Shown piece by piece: positions 9,826 through 19,744 of a stretch of 23,112 nt of DNA. Numbering within the stretch: the first letter of the stretch is position 1; each line of letters opens with the position of its first letter. The stretch spans positions 1 to 23,112 of the forward strand of contig SWBL01000538.1 in the NCBI GenBank assembly GCA_024195585.1, given 5' to 3'. The stretch is from Aureobasidium sp. EXF-3400. Taxonomy: Eukaryota > Ascomycota > Dothideomycetes > Dothideales > Saccotheciaceae. The notes beneath the pieces are model-generated. The model was not told where the DNA came from. It saw only the letters and a list, made by a program, of their open reading frames with translations, and made no database searches. The position numbers and the translations under genes were made by a program.

Positions 9826-11365
9826 TTACTTGATCTCGACACACTTGACGTCGAAGATCAAAGTGGAGTTCTTGGGGATGCCAGGGAGGGACTGCGAGCC
9901 GTAGGCGTGGTGGGCAGGGACGGTGACACGTCTCTCACCACCAACCTGCATGCCGGCAATACCAATGTCCCAGCCCTTGATGACCTCACCGGTACCGAGC
10001 TTGAAGCTGAAAGGCTTGCCCTTCTTGTTGGAGTCGAAGACCTTGCCGTTCTGGAGCTTGCCGATGTAGCGCATACCGATGCGGTCACCCTTCTTTGCGG
10101 CGGGGCCGGAGCCGATCTTCTTGTCGTCGATGGTGACACCGTTGACGGTCTTGACGGCGGGGGCAGCCTTTGACTTCTCAGCACCCTTTGCGACAGCGGG
10201 GGAGCTCGAGCCGGTGGGACCCAGCTCGAGGTTCTTAGAGAATTGTACCTTTTTGTCTGACTTGGCCGCAGCGGGAGTCTCGATCTTCTTGGCGACCTCG
10301 TCGGCGGCGACAGCCTTACCCTCGTTGGTCTTGACCTTCTTTGCGTTCTTCTTCTCGACGGGCTTGGCCTTGGAGATCAGGTCGTCAAGGGTCTCGGCCT
10401 CGTCCTCGGCGGCGCGCTTCTTGCCCTTCTTGTCGGCCTTCTTGTCAGCCTTAGCAGGGACAAGAGCGGGAGCCTCCTCGTCGTCAACCTCGGTGATGCG
10501 GGGGTCCTCCATGTCGTCAAGGTCGTCCTCGGAGTCCCCGTCGCCGTAGAGCTCATCCTCATCGGGAGAGAGGTCGTACTCATCCTCATCCTCGTCCTCG
10601 GAGTCGTACTCGCCCTCGGGGCCGTGGGTGTGGTCAGGCTCGACGTAGTTACCGGTAAGGTAAACATCGTGGGTACCGGTGACCATGAACCAGACGCGCT
10701 CGTCATCACCAACGGTGATATCAAGAGTCTGCTGGTAGTGCTGTTTGGTTGTGGTCAGTGAAGCTCGCGATCAGTAGAGCGACAGGAGTGGTAGCTTACG
10801 TTCTCGGGGTCGAGAGTGCAGAGAACGAACTCCTCGGGCTCGAACTCCTCGTCATCCTCATCCTCATCATCCTCGTCGGACTCCTCCTCATCGTCAACCT
10901 GGACCTTGCCCTTGCCCTTGACCTTGGGCGAGTCAACATCCATGCTCTCGAGCTCAGAGAGGAGCTGCTTGGCGGCGGCAGCCTTGCGGGCCTTCTTGGA
11001 CTTGGCAGGGTCGCTGGGGCCGGCATCCTCGTCAGACTCCTCCTCGTCGGAAGCGAGCATCATGTCCATCTCCTCAGGGTCGAAGTCAGAGTCGTCCTCG
11101 TCCTCCATTTGGAGAGGAGCGCGGATGATCTTGAGGGTGGCACGGGGCTTCTTGCCCTTGGTGTCCTCGTCGAACTCGGGCTCGGCGCTGGGGTCGATGG
11201 CAGCCATGGTCAGGCGGAACTGCGATAGACGTAAGCATTGCTGTCTTGAGAGCTGTTCATGTTCTTGTGAAAACTTACAGCAGCGGGGATTTCACCGCTG
11301 GCAGCGACGGGCATGCCGCCGGCAGGGACCTCAAGTCCGAAAACAGCCATAGGAAGAACACCCAT
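9826..11365 (-). CDS. FPR4: Nucleolar FKBP-type peptidyl-prolyl isomerase (FPR3/FPR4 family)
   Basis: Proline isomerase and histone chaperone of the nucleus/nucleolus. Exons 11279-11365, 10800-11219 and 9826-10740, with two 59-bp introns, give 473 aa. The N-terminus (about 1-210, starting [16 protein letters not shown]) is the nucleoplasmin-like domain, recognisable from [10 protein letters not shown] plus HYQQTLDI across intron 2. It contains two strongly acidic stretches, one just before that junction and one just after [11 protein letters not shown] Lys/Ala-rich, probably nucleolar-targeting linker follows. The FKBP domain occupies about 368-473, with [16 protein letters not shown], the active-site [10 protein letters not shown] and PAHHAYG. 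The codon bias is strong, with C/G third positions, suggesting high expression. FPR3 and FPR4 are yeast paralogues, so the symbol is by family only. Confidence 0.93.
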
Positions 11366-11908
11366 TGTGATAGATTTGATATGAATTAATTGGGAAAAGA
11401 AAGAGTGATGAGAATGAAGACAGAAGGCTGCGCTGCTGGAAACTTTGGCAGATAAAAAACTCGGTGCACGGGCCAGAACCACCGTCAGGGCAACCGTTCA
11501 AGACTTCTTCGAATCGCGAAGAAACGCATCGGGTTCAGTCGTTCTGCTTTCCATCTTCTACCACAACTCGAATCTTCACTTGGAATCTCTGGAGACACAA
11601 GAGATTCCGTGTTTTCAATTATTGTCTAGTCAAACTTGTATCTCCTACTGTTCTTGCCAAACATCTCTTGAGCTAAGAACTTCCTTCAGTCTTTTGATAG
11701 CTTCTGGAAGGTAATTGCTTGGCACGCCTGACATCAATTCTTCTCCAGACTGGTGGCGTTCGACCTCGGCGCGTCTCTTCGCGTTCCACTTTATTCTTTG
11801 TCCTTGTGAACCAACAAGGACAATGCCATTCTCGACGATATGTTGTATCTCGTCAACCGTTGATACACACCCTACAATGCGACAGCTATAAGACCAGTGA
11901 CATGCGGC
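11366..11908. promoter_or_regulatory. Divergent promoter of the FKBP gene and REV1
   Basis: A 543-bp head-to-head spacer. It contains an inverted repeat TTCTTCG-5 nt-CGAAGAA at 11505-11523, 140 bp from the FKBP start and about 385 bp from the REV1 start. Short open frames in this region show no motif. No canonical TATA box is obvious. Confidence 0.45.
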
Positions 11909-14900
11909 ATGAATTCCCGCCTTGAATCAAGATCTGCGCAAACGCGTAAGCGCATCGAGAATCACACTTTTGAAGATGAAGCCGGCGACGAGTACGAAAG
12001 TTCGAAATTTGGCGGTCATAGAGAGTACATGCGCCGGAAGAGAATCAAGTTGCAGAATCTGGACTCGGAAATACGCGCAAGATCGGATAATCCACCCATC
12101 TTCAAAGGCATTGTGGTTTATGTCAATGGCTACACACAACCTTCGCTCAATGACTTACATACCATGATCGTCGCTCATGGTGGCGGCTTTGCGCAGTATC
12201 TGGATGGCAAGACCTTTGTGACACACATTGTCGCGAGCAGTCTTACTCCCAAGAAGGCCGTCGAGTTCAAACGATATAGAATCGTCAAACCCGCCTGGAT
12301 CGTCGACAGCATTGCAGCTGCAAAATGCCTTCCATGGGACAACTATCGTGTGGTAGATGAGGGAGTTGGTCAGAAAGTGCTGGCCTTCAACAATGGTCAA
12401 ATCTCAAGTCAGGTCAATAAACACATCAGAGGCTACAAGGATCAGAGTGATAACAGCTGGTATAACAGCCAGCTCAAGGGTCTTCGAACCGATGGTCTTA
12501 GTCAGGTATCCTCACCTAAGCCTTCGTTCCTCAAAGGTCCACCACCAGCTTCCAAGCCCCCGACATTGACCCCTGAATATGATGATATCCACGACTCGGA
12601 TTTCGAGGCCTTAGAAGAAGAGGAAGAGCATGTGTCAGAACAGCTAGAATCCGTTGTAGAAGCACGGGAGCAGCTGGATGATATTCCGCAGATCCCCCCT
12701 CACACCAGTCCTGCAGAACAACAGGTCGAGCCAGATTCGGTGCCGCCTCATTCTACATCACCGTATGGTCAAGACCCTTCTGACCCAAGCAGCGCAAAAC
12801 AGACAACTACTCTCGAGACAGATACTCCGCAGAAGGCCACTGAGATGACTGCGGAAGAGCACAACGCCATACTGCTTGCTGATCCCCGTCTTCGTAAGTC
12901 GACCGTGGTAAATCCGGAGTTCCTTCAGCAGTACTACCGAGAATCACGACTGCATCACCTATCAACGTGGAAAGCAGACTTGAAATCACAGCTGCAGGCG
13001 CTCACTGCCGAGAAGTCAGCTTCTCAGAGAACTCGCCAGAAGCGCCCGGTAGGCGCTCGTCGCTATATCATGCACGTCGACTTCGATAGCTTCTTCGCTG
13101 CTGTTTCATTGAAGAAGCATCCACATCTCAAGGACAAGCCGTGCGTGGTTGCTCACGGTACTGGCTCGGCTGGTGGAAACGGGTCTGAGATTGCGTCTTG
13201 CAACTATCCCGCAAGAGAGTTCGGCGTCAAGAACGGAATGCAAGTCTCTTTACGTATTGATGTATCACCAAAATGTAGAGCTAACAGCCTTACAGGTGGA
13301 TGAAAAGAGCTCAAGAGTTATGCCCTGACTTGAAAGTTCTTCCTTATGACTTTCCAGCATACGAAGAGTCAAGTCGGCAATTCTATTCCGCCATTCTGGA
13401 GACAGGAGGTTTGGTACAAAGCGTCAGTATTGATGAAGCGCTCATCGATATCAGCGCGCAATGCATAGCCGTCGGTGGTACTGATGGTATCAAACGTTTC
13501 GAGGGCAGCAACTACCGTGAACAGTCTGAGGCTGATCGGATTGGCCGAGAACTTCGCGATGAAGTATTGAAGCGAACTGGATGCAACGTGTCAGTCGGCA
13601 TAGGAGGCAACATCCTGCTCGCCAAAATTGCACTTCGCAAAGCCAAGCCAGCAGGACAATTTCAGCTCAAACCGGATGATATCCTCGACTTCATTGGCGC
13701 TCTTGAGGTACAAAGTCTACCAGGTGTCGCATATAGTATTGGCGGGAAACTGGAGGAGATTGGCGTCAAGTATGTGAAAGACATTCGCGAACTCTCGAAG
13801 GAGAAGCTGGTCAACACTCTTGGTCCAAAAACAGGAGAGAAGATTTGGGAGTATAGCCGAGGTATCGACAGAGCTGAAGTCGGCGACCAAGTCGTTCGCA
13901 AATCAGTTTCGGCTGATGTAAACTGGGGCGTACGCTTCGAAAACCAAGAGCAGGTTGACGAATTCATGGTCAGTCTTTGCGGAGAGCTACAAAAACGACT
14001 AATCAAGGAGAATGTCAAGGGTAGACAGTTGACTGTCAAGGTGATGCGACGTTCTCCTGATGCTCCTCTTGATCCTCCCAAACATCTCGGACATGGCAAG
14101 TGCGATACTTACAACAAGAGCATCCAACTGGGTGTCGCGACCAACGATAGTTCTGTTATGGCGAAGGAGGTTTTGACTGTGATGCGCAGTTTCGGTTTCA
14201 GCCCTGGAGAACTTCGTGGAATAGGAATCCAGATGACCAAACTGGAACCACTGAAAGCTGGAGCAGATGGGCGCGCTGACAGCAGTCAACCGCGCCTGCA
14301 ATTCAAGTCGGCTCAAACCACCAAACCAAAGCCGACTAGTGCTGCCGAGACTGAGGCAATTGAGGACCCTATCACAGACGACATCAGGACGCCAAAGAGG
14401 AACAAAGTGAGTGATGTTGGTGGTTCGAGTTACCTGGATAATATTATCAACAATCAGTCTTCTAGCAAACGACCCCTGAACATATTCGGCACGCAGTTTG
14501 CACTACCTACTCAGGTCGACCCGAGAGTACTCGCCGAGCTACCAGAAGAAATCCGAGCGAGACTCATCAAGCAATCACGGCCTAATAAGATTCCTGACAA
14601 CCAGGTTGATGATCTCAAAGGTCCAACTTCAGTCAAGAAGCCACCACGATCAGCTTCAGCTGCAGTGATTCTACCCAACCAATCGCAACTCGATCCTGAG
14701 ATCTTGAATTCGCTCCCTGAAGACGTCCGCCGAGATGTCATGGCAATGTACCAAACCACTACAACATCTCCACGCAAAGGACACGATCAAACAATCCTTC
14801 CTCAATCCCCACGCAAGAATCGCATCATTCCTCCAGTCAAAAAGCTTGGTGGACGAAAGCCTCGCGGCGGAGGACTGTTTGCCCGAGCTAGAGTCAGCGA

Positions 14901-15495
14901 TGGCAATTCCACACTGACTCAAGCGAACTTCGTCGCGCGAGAGACCGACACAGAAGACATCGACACGGCCGAAGAGATCGACGAAGACTTCCTCGCTGCC
15001 CTCCCACCAGAACTTCGCAAAGAAGTCTTGGATGAACGCAGATCAGCTCAGCTGCGTCGCTCGGGTGGAATTGAAGCCACCAAACAACGCACTGGACGTA
15101 ACCGGCAAGAAACTCCTGCCAACACAATTGAACGATTCTTCCACCTGCCTCCTCGGCCACCAAAACCGAGCTTCACATCTAACAAGTTGACCGAGCTTCC
15201 GGATTTGAGAAAAGCGGTACGAGAGTGGGTTGCAGAGTTTTGGGACGAGGCACCGTATCAAGAGGACACTGCGTCTTTGGTTACATACCTGGTTGCTGTC
15301 GTCAAACAGGAGAGGGATGTGGATAAAGCTGCCAAGGTGGTCAGATGGCTGAATTTTGTCGTCGAGCAAGAGGTTTTGGGAAAGGAGGTTAGCGATGATG
15401 TTAAAGAGGGGTGGGGGCAGGCATGTATGGACGTCAAAAGTAGCGTTCAAGATGCTATCGTTGCGAGAGGGCTGCCGGAGGTAGAATTCAATTAG
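11909..15495 (+). CDS. REV1: DNA repair protein REV1, Y-family deoxycytidyl transferase
   Basis: Nuclear translesion-synthesis polymerase that inserts dC opposite lesions and scaffolds other polymerases. Exons 11909-13239 and 13296-15495 give 1176 aa. The intron is GC-AG (donor GCAAGT), which restores the family sequence GVKNGMWMKRA. A BRCT domain spans about 62-150 (PIFKGIVVYVNGYT to AWIVDS). The polymerase begins at MHVDFDSFFAAV, with D391 and D393, and carries SIDEALID with D490/E491 as the second acidic pair. Three ubiquitin-binding-like motifs follow near 850-868, 910-926 and 1005-1020, each with an LP core. The C-terminal protein-interaction domain covers about 1075-1176. The ATG at 11909 is the first in frame and gives MNSRLESRSAQTRKRIE, which resembles other fungal REV1 starts. 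Length is normal for the filamentous-fungal protein. Confidence 0.95.
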
Positions 15496-15616
15496 CAGCA
15501 TCGATGTCAAAGTCGCTTGTATACCTTGATCAGAGCGACGAAACCCTCTGGAAGAACAGCTCATCAAGACATCCAGCGATGGCAGTGTAACAGGCATACG
15601 CATCGGTACTGATGGT

Positions 15617-15622
15617 AAAAAA
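15617..15622 (-). terminator. Pol III terminator T6
   Basis: Six T residues on the minus strand, 16 nt beyond the discriminator base of the tRNA-like gene. This is the expected RNA polymerase III stop signal. Confidence 0.6.
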
Positions 15623-15638
15623 GGAACAGAAAGAATGC

Positions 15639-15784
15639 TGCGGCGAATGAGGTTCGAACTCACGATCTCTGCGTCTTCTCATGCAACAGCGGTCCCACCT
15701 AAAAGGTCTGAACATGTTGACCGAAAAGAGCTTGTGTTTGCAAGACACATTGACGCAGCGTCTTGACCACTGGACCATCGCCAC
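15639..15784 (-). tRNA. Intron-containing tRNA gene, anticodon unresolved
   Basis: The minus strand folds as a class I tRNA. The acceptor stem pairs GTGGCGA (15784-15778) with TCGCCGC (15646-15640), with one G-U pair. The D arm and A box are TGGTCCAGTGGTC. The anticodon stem is CTGCG/CGCAG, extendable to 7 bp. The variable loop is AGATC and the T arm/B box is GTGAG-TTCGAAC-CTCAT. A T6 terminator follows. The two halves of the anticodon loop are separated by about 73 nt; placing the intron after base 37 (15675-15747) gives loop TCAATG+A, nominal anticodon AAT, but with C instead of the near-universal U at position 33. The identity is therefore not safe, and a degenerate copy is possible. CCA is not encoded, as expected in a nuclear gene. 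Confidence 0.6.
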
Positions 15785-16184
15785 TGTTGTTGGTGGAAAT
15801 CGGAACGAAAGAACTATAAGAGTACAGTCGCTGAATTGGGAGACTGCAGGCACCACAGTCCGGAGAAGCATGTGATACTGAAACTCATAGAGGGTAGGCA
15901 CGAGGATGATTCGATGCTCACGCCTCATGCCCTCTCTCTTCGGATGGGAACTCATCGTGAGAAGTCACGTCTATTGCGCAAGCAAGTCTATCATTTTTAT
16001 ATCACCTTTGCTATGAATATTCAGTCTATTCTTGACTTTGTCCTGGGATGTGTTTGCCTGTAATTCACTGTCGAGCAATTCGTCATCGAAAGTCTTGGTC
16101 TATCAGACCTGCCACAGGGGCAGGCACGCTCGACAACCTTAAGTGCCGCTCTGAAGTCACCTCTTTCTCTCCCATGCTGGACAA

Positions 16185-16285
16185 CTTCCACTTCTTCAAT
16201 CCAATCCCAACCATTCTTCATCACAACCACCACATCCATCACACCACCCATCCAATCCATTCTTCATCACACCCATCATTGATAA
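16185..16285 (+). repeat. C/A/T-rich low-complexity stretch
   Basis: Almost G-free sequence built from imperfect ATTCTTCATCACAMCC and CCATC/CACCA units; two copies of ATTCTTCATCACA are about 47 bp apart. It lies 250-350 bp upstream of the three-TM protein start. It may be a promoter or leader pyrimidine tract. Confidence 0.5.
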
Positions 16286-16533
16286 ACCATCAAGATTAAC
16301 CCAAACTTCTGGTACGTGAGAGTCACGCCTGTCTTGCCCAAATGCAAAGACCCAGCCATCAACGCCATCATCGACTTGTGCTGACCACTTTCCATTGTAA
16401 AGAGTCGCCTACAAGATCCAAACTTGCTCAGCTCATCCATATCGTTTGCCAACCTTGAAGCTTCTCCAATCTCCATCTCTTCGAGCTTGTCCAAGTATCC
16501 TCATCAACGCCAGACGCATCATCAACCGCTACC

Positions 16534-17208
16534 ATGGGCACGAGTAACACGAGAGCTGCATCGAAGATTAACAGGGTTCATTACTTCGGACCTTCTGGCG
16601 ATGGCAACCACTCTACAATCCTAGATCCAGCTCCTCACACAGTCATCGACATGATGAACTTGGGTGCCAAGGCAGCAAACTCTCGAACCCCATCGACACC
16701 CAATGCTCATCAAGCACGGGATTCACAAGATGGTGGTGGACAAGAAGGTGCTGGACAACAAGGTGCTGGACAACAAGGTGCTGGACAAGAAGGTGGTGCC
16801 GGACAAGACAATCCAAACAGACCGCCTCCCGTTTCCGAAAACACGCCATGGTTCCCTCTACTCCTTTGTGTCGCTATTCTTGTCACGGCGTTACCTCTAA
16901 TGTTTCGCCACGAGAATCTATGGATGAGGCTCAAAGCTGAATGGACTCGAGAAGGATCGGCCGAGAAGCTCACCCCTGGACAAGCCATCTTCGTCTCGGT
17001 CTCCAAGTCGTTCATCTGGGGCAGGTTTCTTGCGTTTCTGTGCTTGCAAGTGTTGATTTTGGCTGCGGTCAGATGGGCTCCTTGGGCTGCTCCATCCGCT
17101 TCTACCAAAGCTAAGCTGATGAGGACGTTGTTGCAAGAGTTGTTCTTTGCGGTGACTGTTGCGCTTGTAGGTTTGGTCATGTGGGGATGGTTGCTTTGGC
17201 AGGTCTGA
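16534..17208 (+). CDS. Unrecognised three-TM membrane protein with Gly/Gln repeat
   Basis: Single-exon frame of 224 aa with a strong start context (TACCATGGG). I do not recognise a family. Residues 1-100 are polar and probably disordered; residues 69-91 consist of GQEGA/GQQGA pentapeptide repeats encoded by 15-bp DNA units. Three hydrophobic segments follow at about 105-124 (WFPLLLCVAILVTALP), 164-186 (FLAFLCLQVLILAAV) and 201-223 (LQELFFAVTVALVGLVMWGW), the last ending at the C-terminus. A soluble loop rich in charge sits between the first two. The pattern suggests a small integral membrane protein with a cytosolic or luminal disordered tail. It converges on the PDAT gene 227 bp downstream. 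Coding status is supported by the clear TM pattern and in-frame repeat, not by homology. Confidence 0.75.
   Translation: MGTSNTRAASKINRVHYFGPSGDGNHSTILDPAPHTVIDMMNLGAKAANSRTPSTPNAHQARDSQDGGGQEGAGQQGAGQQGAGQEGGAGQDNPNRPPPVSENTPWFPLLLCVAILVTALPLMFRHENLWMRLKAEWTREGSAEKLTPGQAIFVSVSKSFIWGRFLAFLCLQVLILAAVRWAPWAAPSASTKAKLMRTLLQELFFAVTVALVGLVMWGWLLWQV
16738..16797 (+). repeat. Four tandem 15-bp units inside a coding region
   Basis: Units at 16738, 16753, 16768 and 16783 follow the pattern GGACAASAAGGTGCT; the last unit has GGT for GCT. Each encodes Gly-Gln-(Glu/Gln)-Gly-Ala or a close variant. A partial fifth unit, GGACAAGAC, follows at 16801 after an extra GCC codon. Unit changes keep the reading frame, so the copy number could vary between strains. 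Confidence 0.9.
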
Positions 17209-17435
17209 TGAAGGAGGTGGCCGCCGCACCTGCTTTCGTTAGTATCTGAGGGATCTGTCACTACAGCAGGACATGTGTATTGTCAAGGAAAGAGAAGCGG
17301 AGTAAAGGTGTGGAAAGAACAATCATTGATGCGTTTGCGTAACCACCACCATTCTAATCCAATGTGCCAAACCTTCTATACATTACAGTTGTCATCCCAG
17401 AATCCCGATTAGACTTCTCACCCATGTCAAGAGCT
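17209..17435. other. Short convergent 3' spacer
   Basis: 227 bp between the stop codons of the three-TM protein and PDAT. It must contain both 3'UTRs; nothing else is seen. Confidence 0.6.
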
Positions 17436-19504
17436 TCAATCATCCCAGATCTTGACCTTCTCAGCGTACTGAGTGATGTTGCTGTGGATGGTCTCGTTGA
17501 TCTCACCACCCTTGCCACCCGCTATCCTCAGAATCAAGTCATTGAGGGATGCACGACCGAGGATATCCACATGGTCACCTGTAGCACATTCGTCAGCTTC
17601 TTACTTCTTCTTGCGACATATATCGAGAAGACTTACCAGTATTGGGACCACCTCTCGGCGAGAATCGGTCAGGCTCATGAGGCATCTCATACGTCGTGAC
17701 CTTGATGCCAGAAGGATTATACCTTCTCATCCTCCACCCCTTATTACACATATATCCCGTGCTAAGTAAGTTGACCGTACCATCTCCCTCACCCATCACC
17801 ACACCCCTATCAGCCACATGATCCGAGTCAGGATTCAAGAATGAAGCCTGCGTATCAATCATAACGTCGTTTTTGCTTCCTGGCTCATTATCCTCACGGT
17901 AATAATATGCACGCTCTGTTTCCTTTCCAATACCGTAGAAACAGTAGATTTTCATATTGGGAGCTTTGGGGAGACGTGTTTCGAGGGGGTTGCTCCATTT
18001 CCGGGGGATCAATTGGTTTTCTTCTACTTCCTTTCGGGTGTGTGCGATGCCGAAGGAGTAGGAAGATAACACGGCATCTGAGTACCAGTTTTCCGTGCTG
18101 TTGAAGAGGTAGGCGCGAGATTGCTCCACAGTTAGGTTTTTCTTTGGCAATTGGGTGGAGTTCAAGTGGCGGAAAGAGAGGAATTTTCCATAGGTTACGT
18201 TTTGATCGGGGCGGTCGTCGGGGGCGCTGTGTTCGTCTCCCCATACTGCGTCGCCGCCGATGGGCAACATGCTGGAGATACCGGGCATAGCGCGGAACAT
18301 CTCTGCTCTTTCGTTGCGAGAGAGGAATTTGTCTAGGCCGTAGACTGCAAAGGCGTTTAATTGTGCTGTATCTTTCATTTCGCCGGAGAGGACGGCGGGT
18401 AAGCCTTTGGGTGTGCCGAGCATGCAGCCGGAAATGTTGATCCAGGAGTCGATGTGGTCGTCTACCCAGGTTTCTCCACCGTTGCCGTAGCCTTGGGCTT
18501 CGACCCAGTGGAAGAAGTAGTATAGGACTTGGGAGCCCATGCTGTGACTTAGCAGAACGACTTTCTTGTCGGAGATCTTGGTGGCTGTTTCGATGTGGTG
18601 CTTCAGACGAGTAAAGTATTGATCTCGGATTTCGTAGTTCATGTAGCTCATTCTCCAGTCGTATGCAGCAGTAAATGCATTGGTAGGGTCGTAGCCAATG
18701 GTAGCGAGGTTCTCCAGAATCTTGTTCCAGATCCAGTATCCAGTGATGAAGAAATCGGTCGCGTCGAAGCCTTGGGCAGCTCTCAGCTTGATGCCAGGGG
18801 GATCCATGCCAGTCTTTTTGTCCAACATGATGTGTCTCTTCCAGCTAGCCTTGTCCAGAACCAGAGCACGCATCATGCTCCAACTGCCCCATAGCCTCTT
18901 TCTGAAGTACTGTCGCGAGTGCTCTTCGGTGCCCCAACTCTCTAGACCGGTCGAGATGACTCCGGGGATCATGATAACAGGGTGTCTGGCTGATATACCT
19001 TGGGACTGAGCGTGCAGGCCGACTGCAAAGGAATCGTATGCGATGGCGTCTCGTTGGGTTCTCTATATAGCGCACGAGTATGTAAGCTACATGATCCAGG
19101 TCGCACGACAGCAAAGCGGAGAAACAAGAGAGATATAGGCATATTACGAGCGCTCTGAAGAATCCTACCTGAAGTTCATGGGCATCCTTGATCAAGCCAG
19201 CAGGCAGTACATCCAGAATAGAGTCGAGGTTCATATCCCTCAAGGCCTGCATGTCAAACACTTCATTGCTGGAAGCAAAGAAGCCAGCAACGATAATGCC
19301 AAACAGGCCTCCCAATCCAAAGATCCAGGCATTCCGTCTCTTTGTTCCTCTGGCCTTGTGCTGAGCAGTGAGTTTCTGCAGTTTTTTTGCAGAGACGACG
19401 CGGACTTCTTCGGATGTCGGTGTGCCTTCTCGGGAGTGTTCAGGTGTTAGGGAAGGCGAGTCTGCGGACGAGGTGCCGAAGATGCGTCTGCGTAGACCAG
19501 ACAT
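17436..19504 (-). CDS. LRO1: Phospholipid:diacylglycerol acyltransferase (PDAT)
   Basis: ER-membrane enzyme that moves an acyl chain from the sn-2 position of a phospholipid to diacylglycerol, making triacylglycerol for lipid droplets. Exons 19169-19504, 17637-19062 and 17436-17578 give 634 aa. The basic N-terminus (KARGTKRR, 50-57) precedes a single TM helix at about 59-78. The LCAT-fold luminal domain begins near RHPVIMIPGVISTGLESWG (137-155). The catalytic triad is Ser286 in SHSMGS, Asp539 in GEGDGTVN and His590 in TGDHVDILGR; the His is reached only after removing the 58-bp second intron. The first intron is 106 bp, the longest in the window. The start at 19504 is the first ATG and gives a family-like tail. 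It shares a 240-bp divergent promoter with NAA30. Confidence 0.95.
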
Positions 19505-19744
19505 GGCTTGCTACTAAATACAACAATCTAGAAAAGGCGCTGCAGGGATCAGCACAGAAAGTCGGTTGATGGCATCTTTCCTTCTTGTTCCTGTCCATCA
19601 CCTGCCACATCCGTCATATGGTCCGAGCTCATCTTTCATGTGCGCTGCCCTCTCTTCCCCGCGGAGCCTCACATTGTTAGACATTGAATCTGGACCAAAA
19701 CATCTTGTGAACCGTTACCTCTCACACGACTCTGGAATACTGGA
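19505..19744. promoter_or_regulatory. Divergent PDAT/NAA30 promoter
   Basis: 240 bp separate the two start codons, so both promoters and leaders must fit here. It contains pyrimidine-rich tracts (for example CTTTCCTTCTTGTTCCTG near 19573-19590). No TATA box or known operator is recognised. Confidence 0.5.

Larger units (their letters stand above)
15496..16533. other. 1.04-kb intergenic region holding a tRNA-like gene and a C/A-rich leader
   Basis: Between REV1 and the three-TM protein gene. It contains the minus-strand tRNA-like gene at 15639-15784 with its T-run, and a pyrimidine- and CA-rich stretch at about 16185-16285. Open frames at 15836-16063 and 16048-16299 are low in complexity and lack motifs. 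I see no protein gene. Confidence 0.55.

Noticed and set aside
10749..11352. Long plus-strand ORFs, rich in Leu/Val or Ser
   Set aside because: Antisense shadows of the acidic and lysine-rich FKBP coding sequence, caused by its codon bias.
11505..11523. Heat-shock element
   Set aside because: TTC and GAA blocks are present but not with the nTTCnnGAAn spacing; kept only as an inverted repeat.
11445..11714. 89-codon plus-strand ORF in the FKBP/REV1 promoter
   Set aside because: No motif; falls in the divergent promoter and shows no protein-like composition.
16048..16299. 83-codon plus-strand ORF rich in His, Pro, Ser and Thr
   Set aside because: Produced by a G-poor C/A/T low-complexity stretch; no domain and weak start context.
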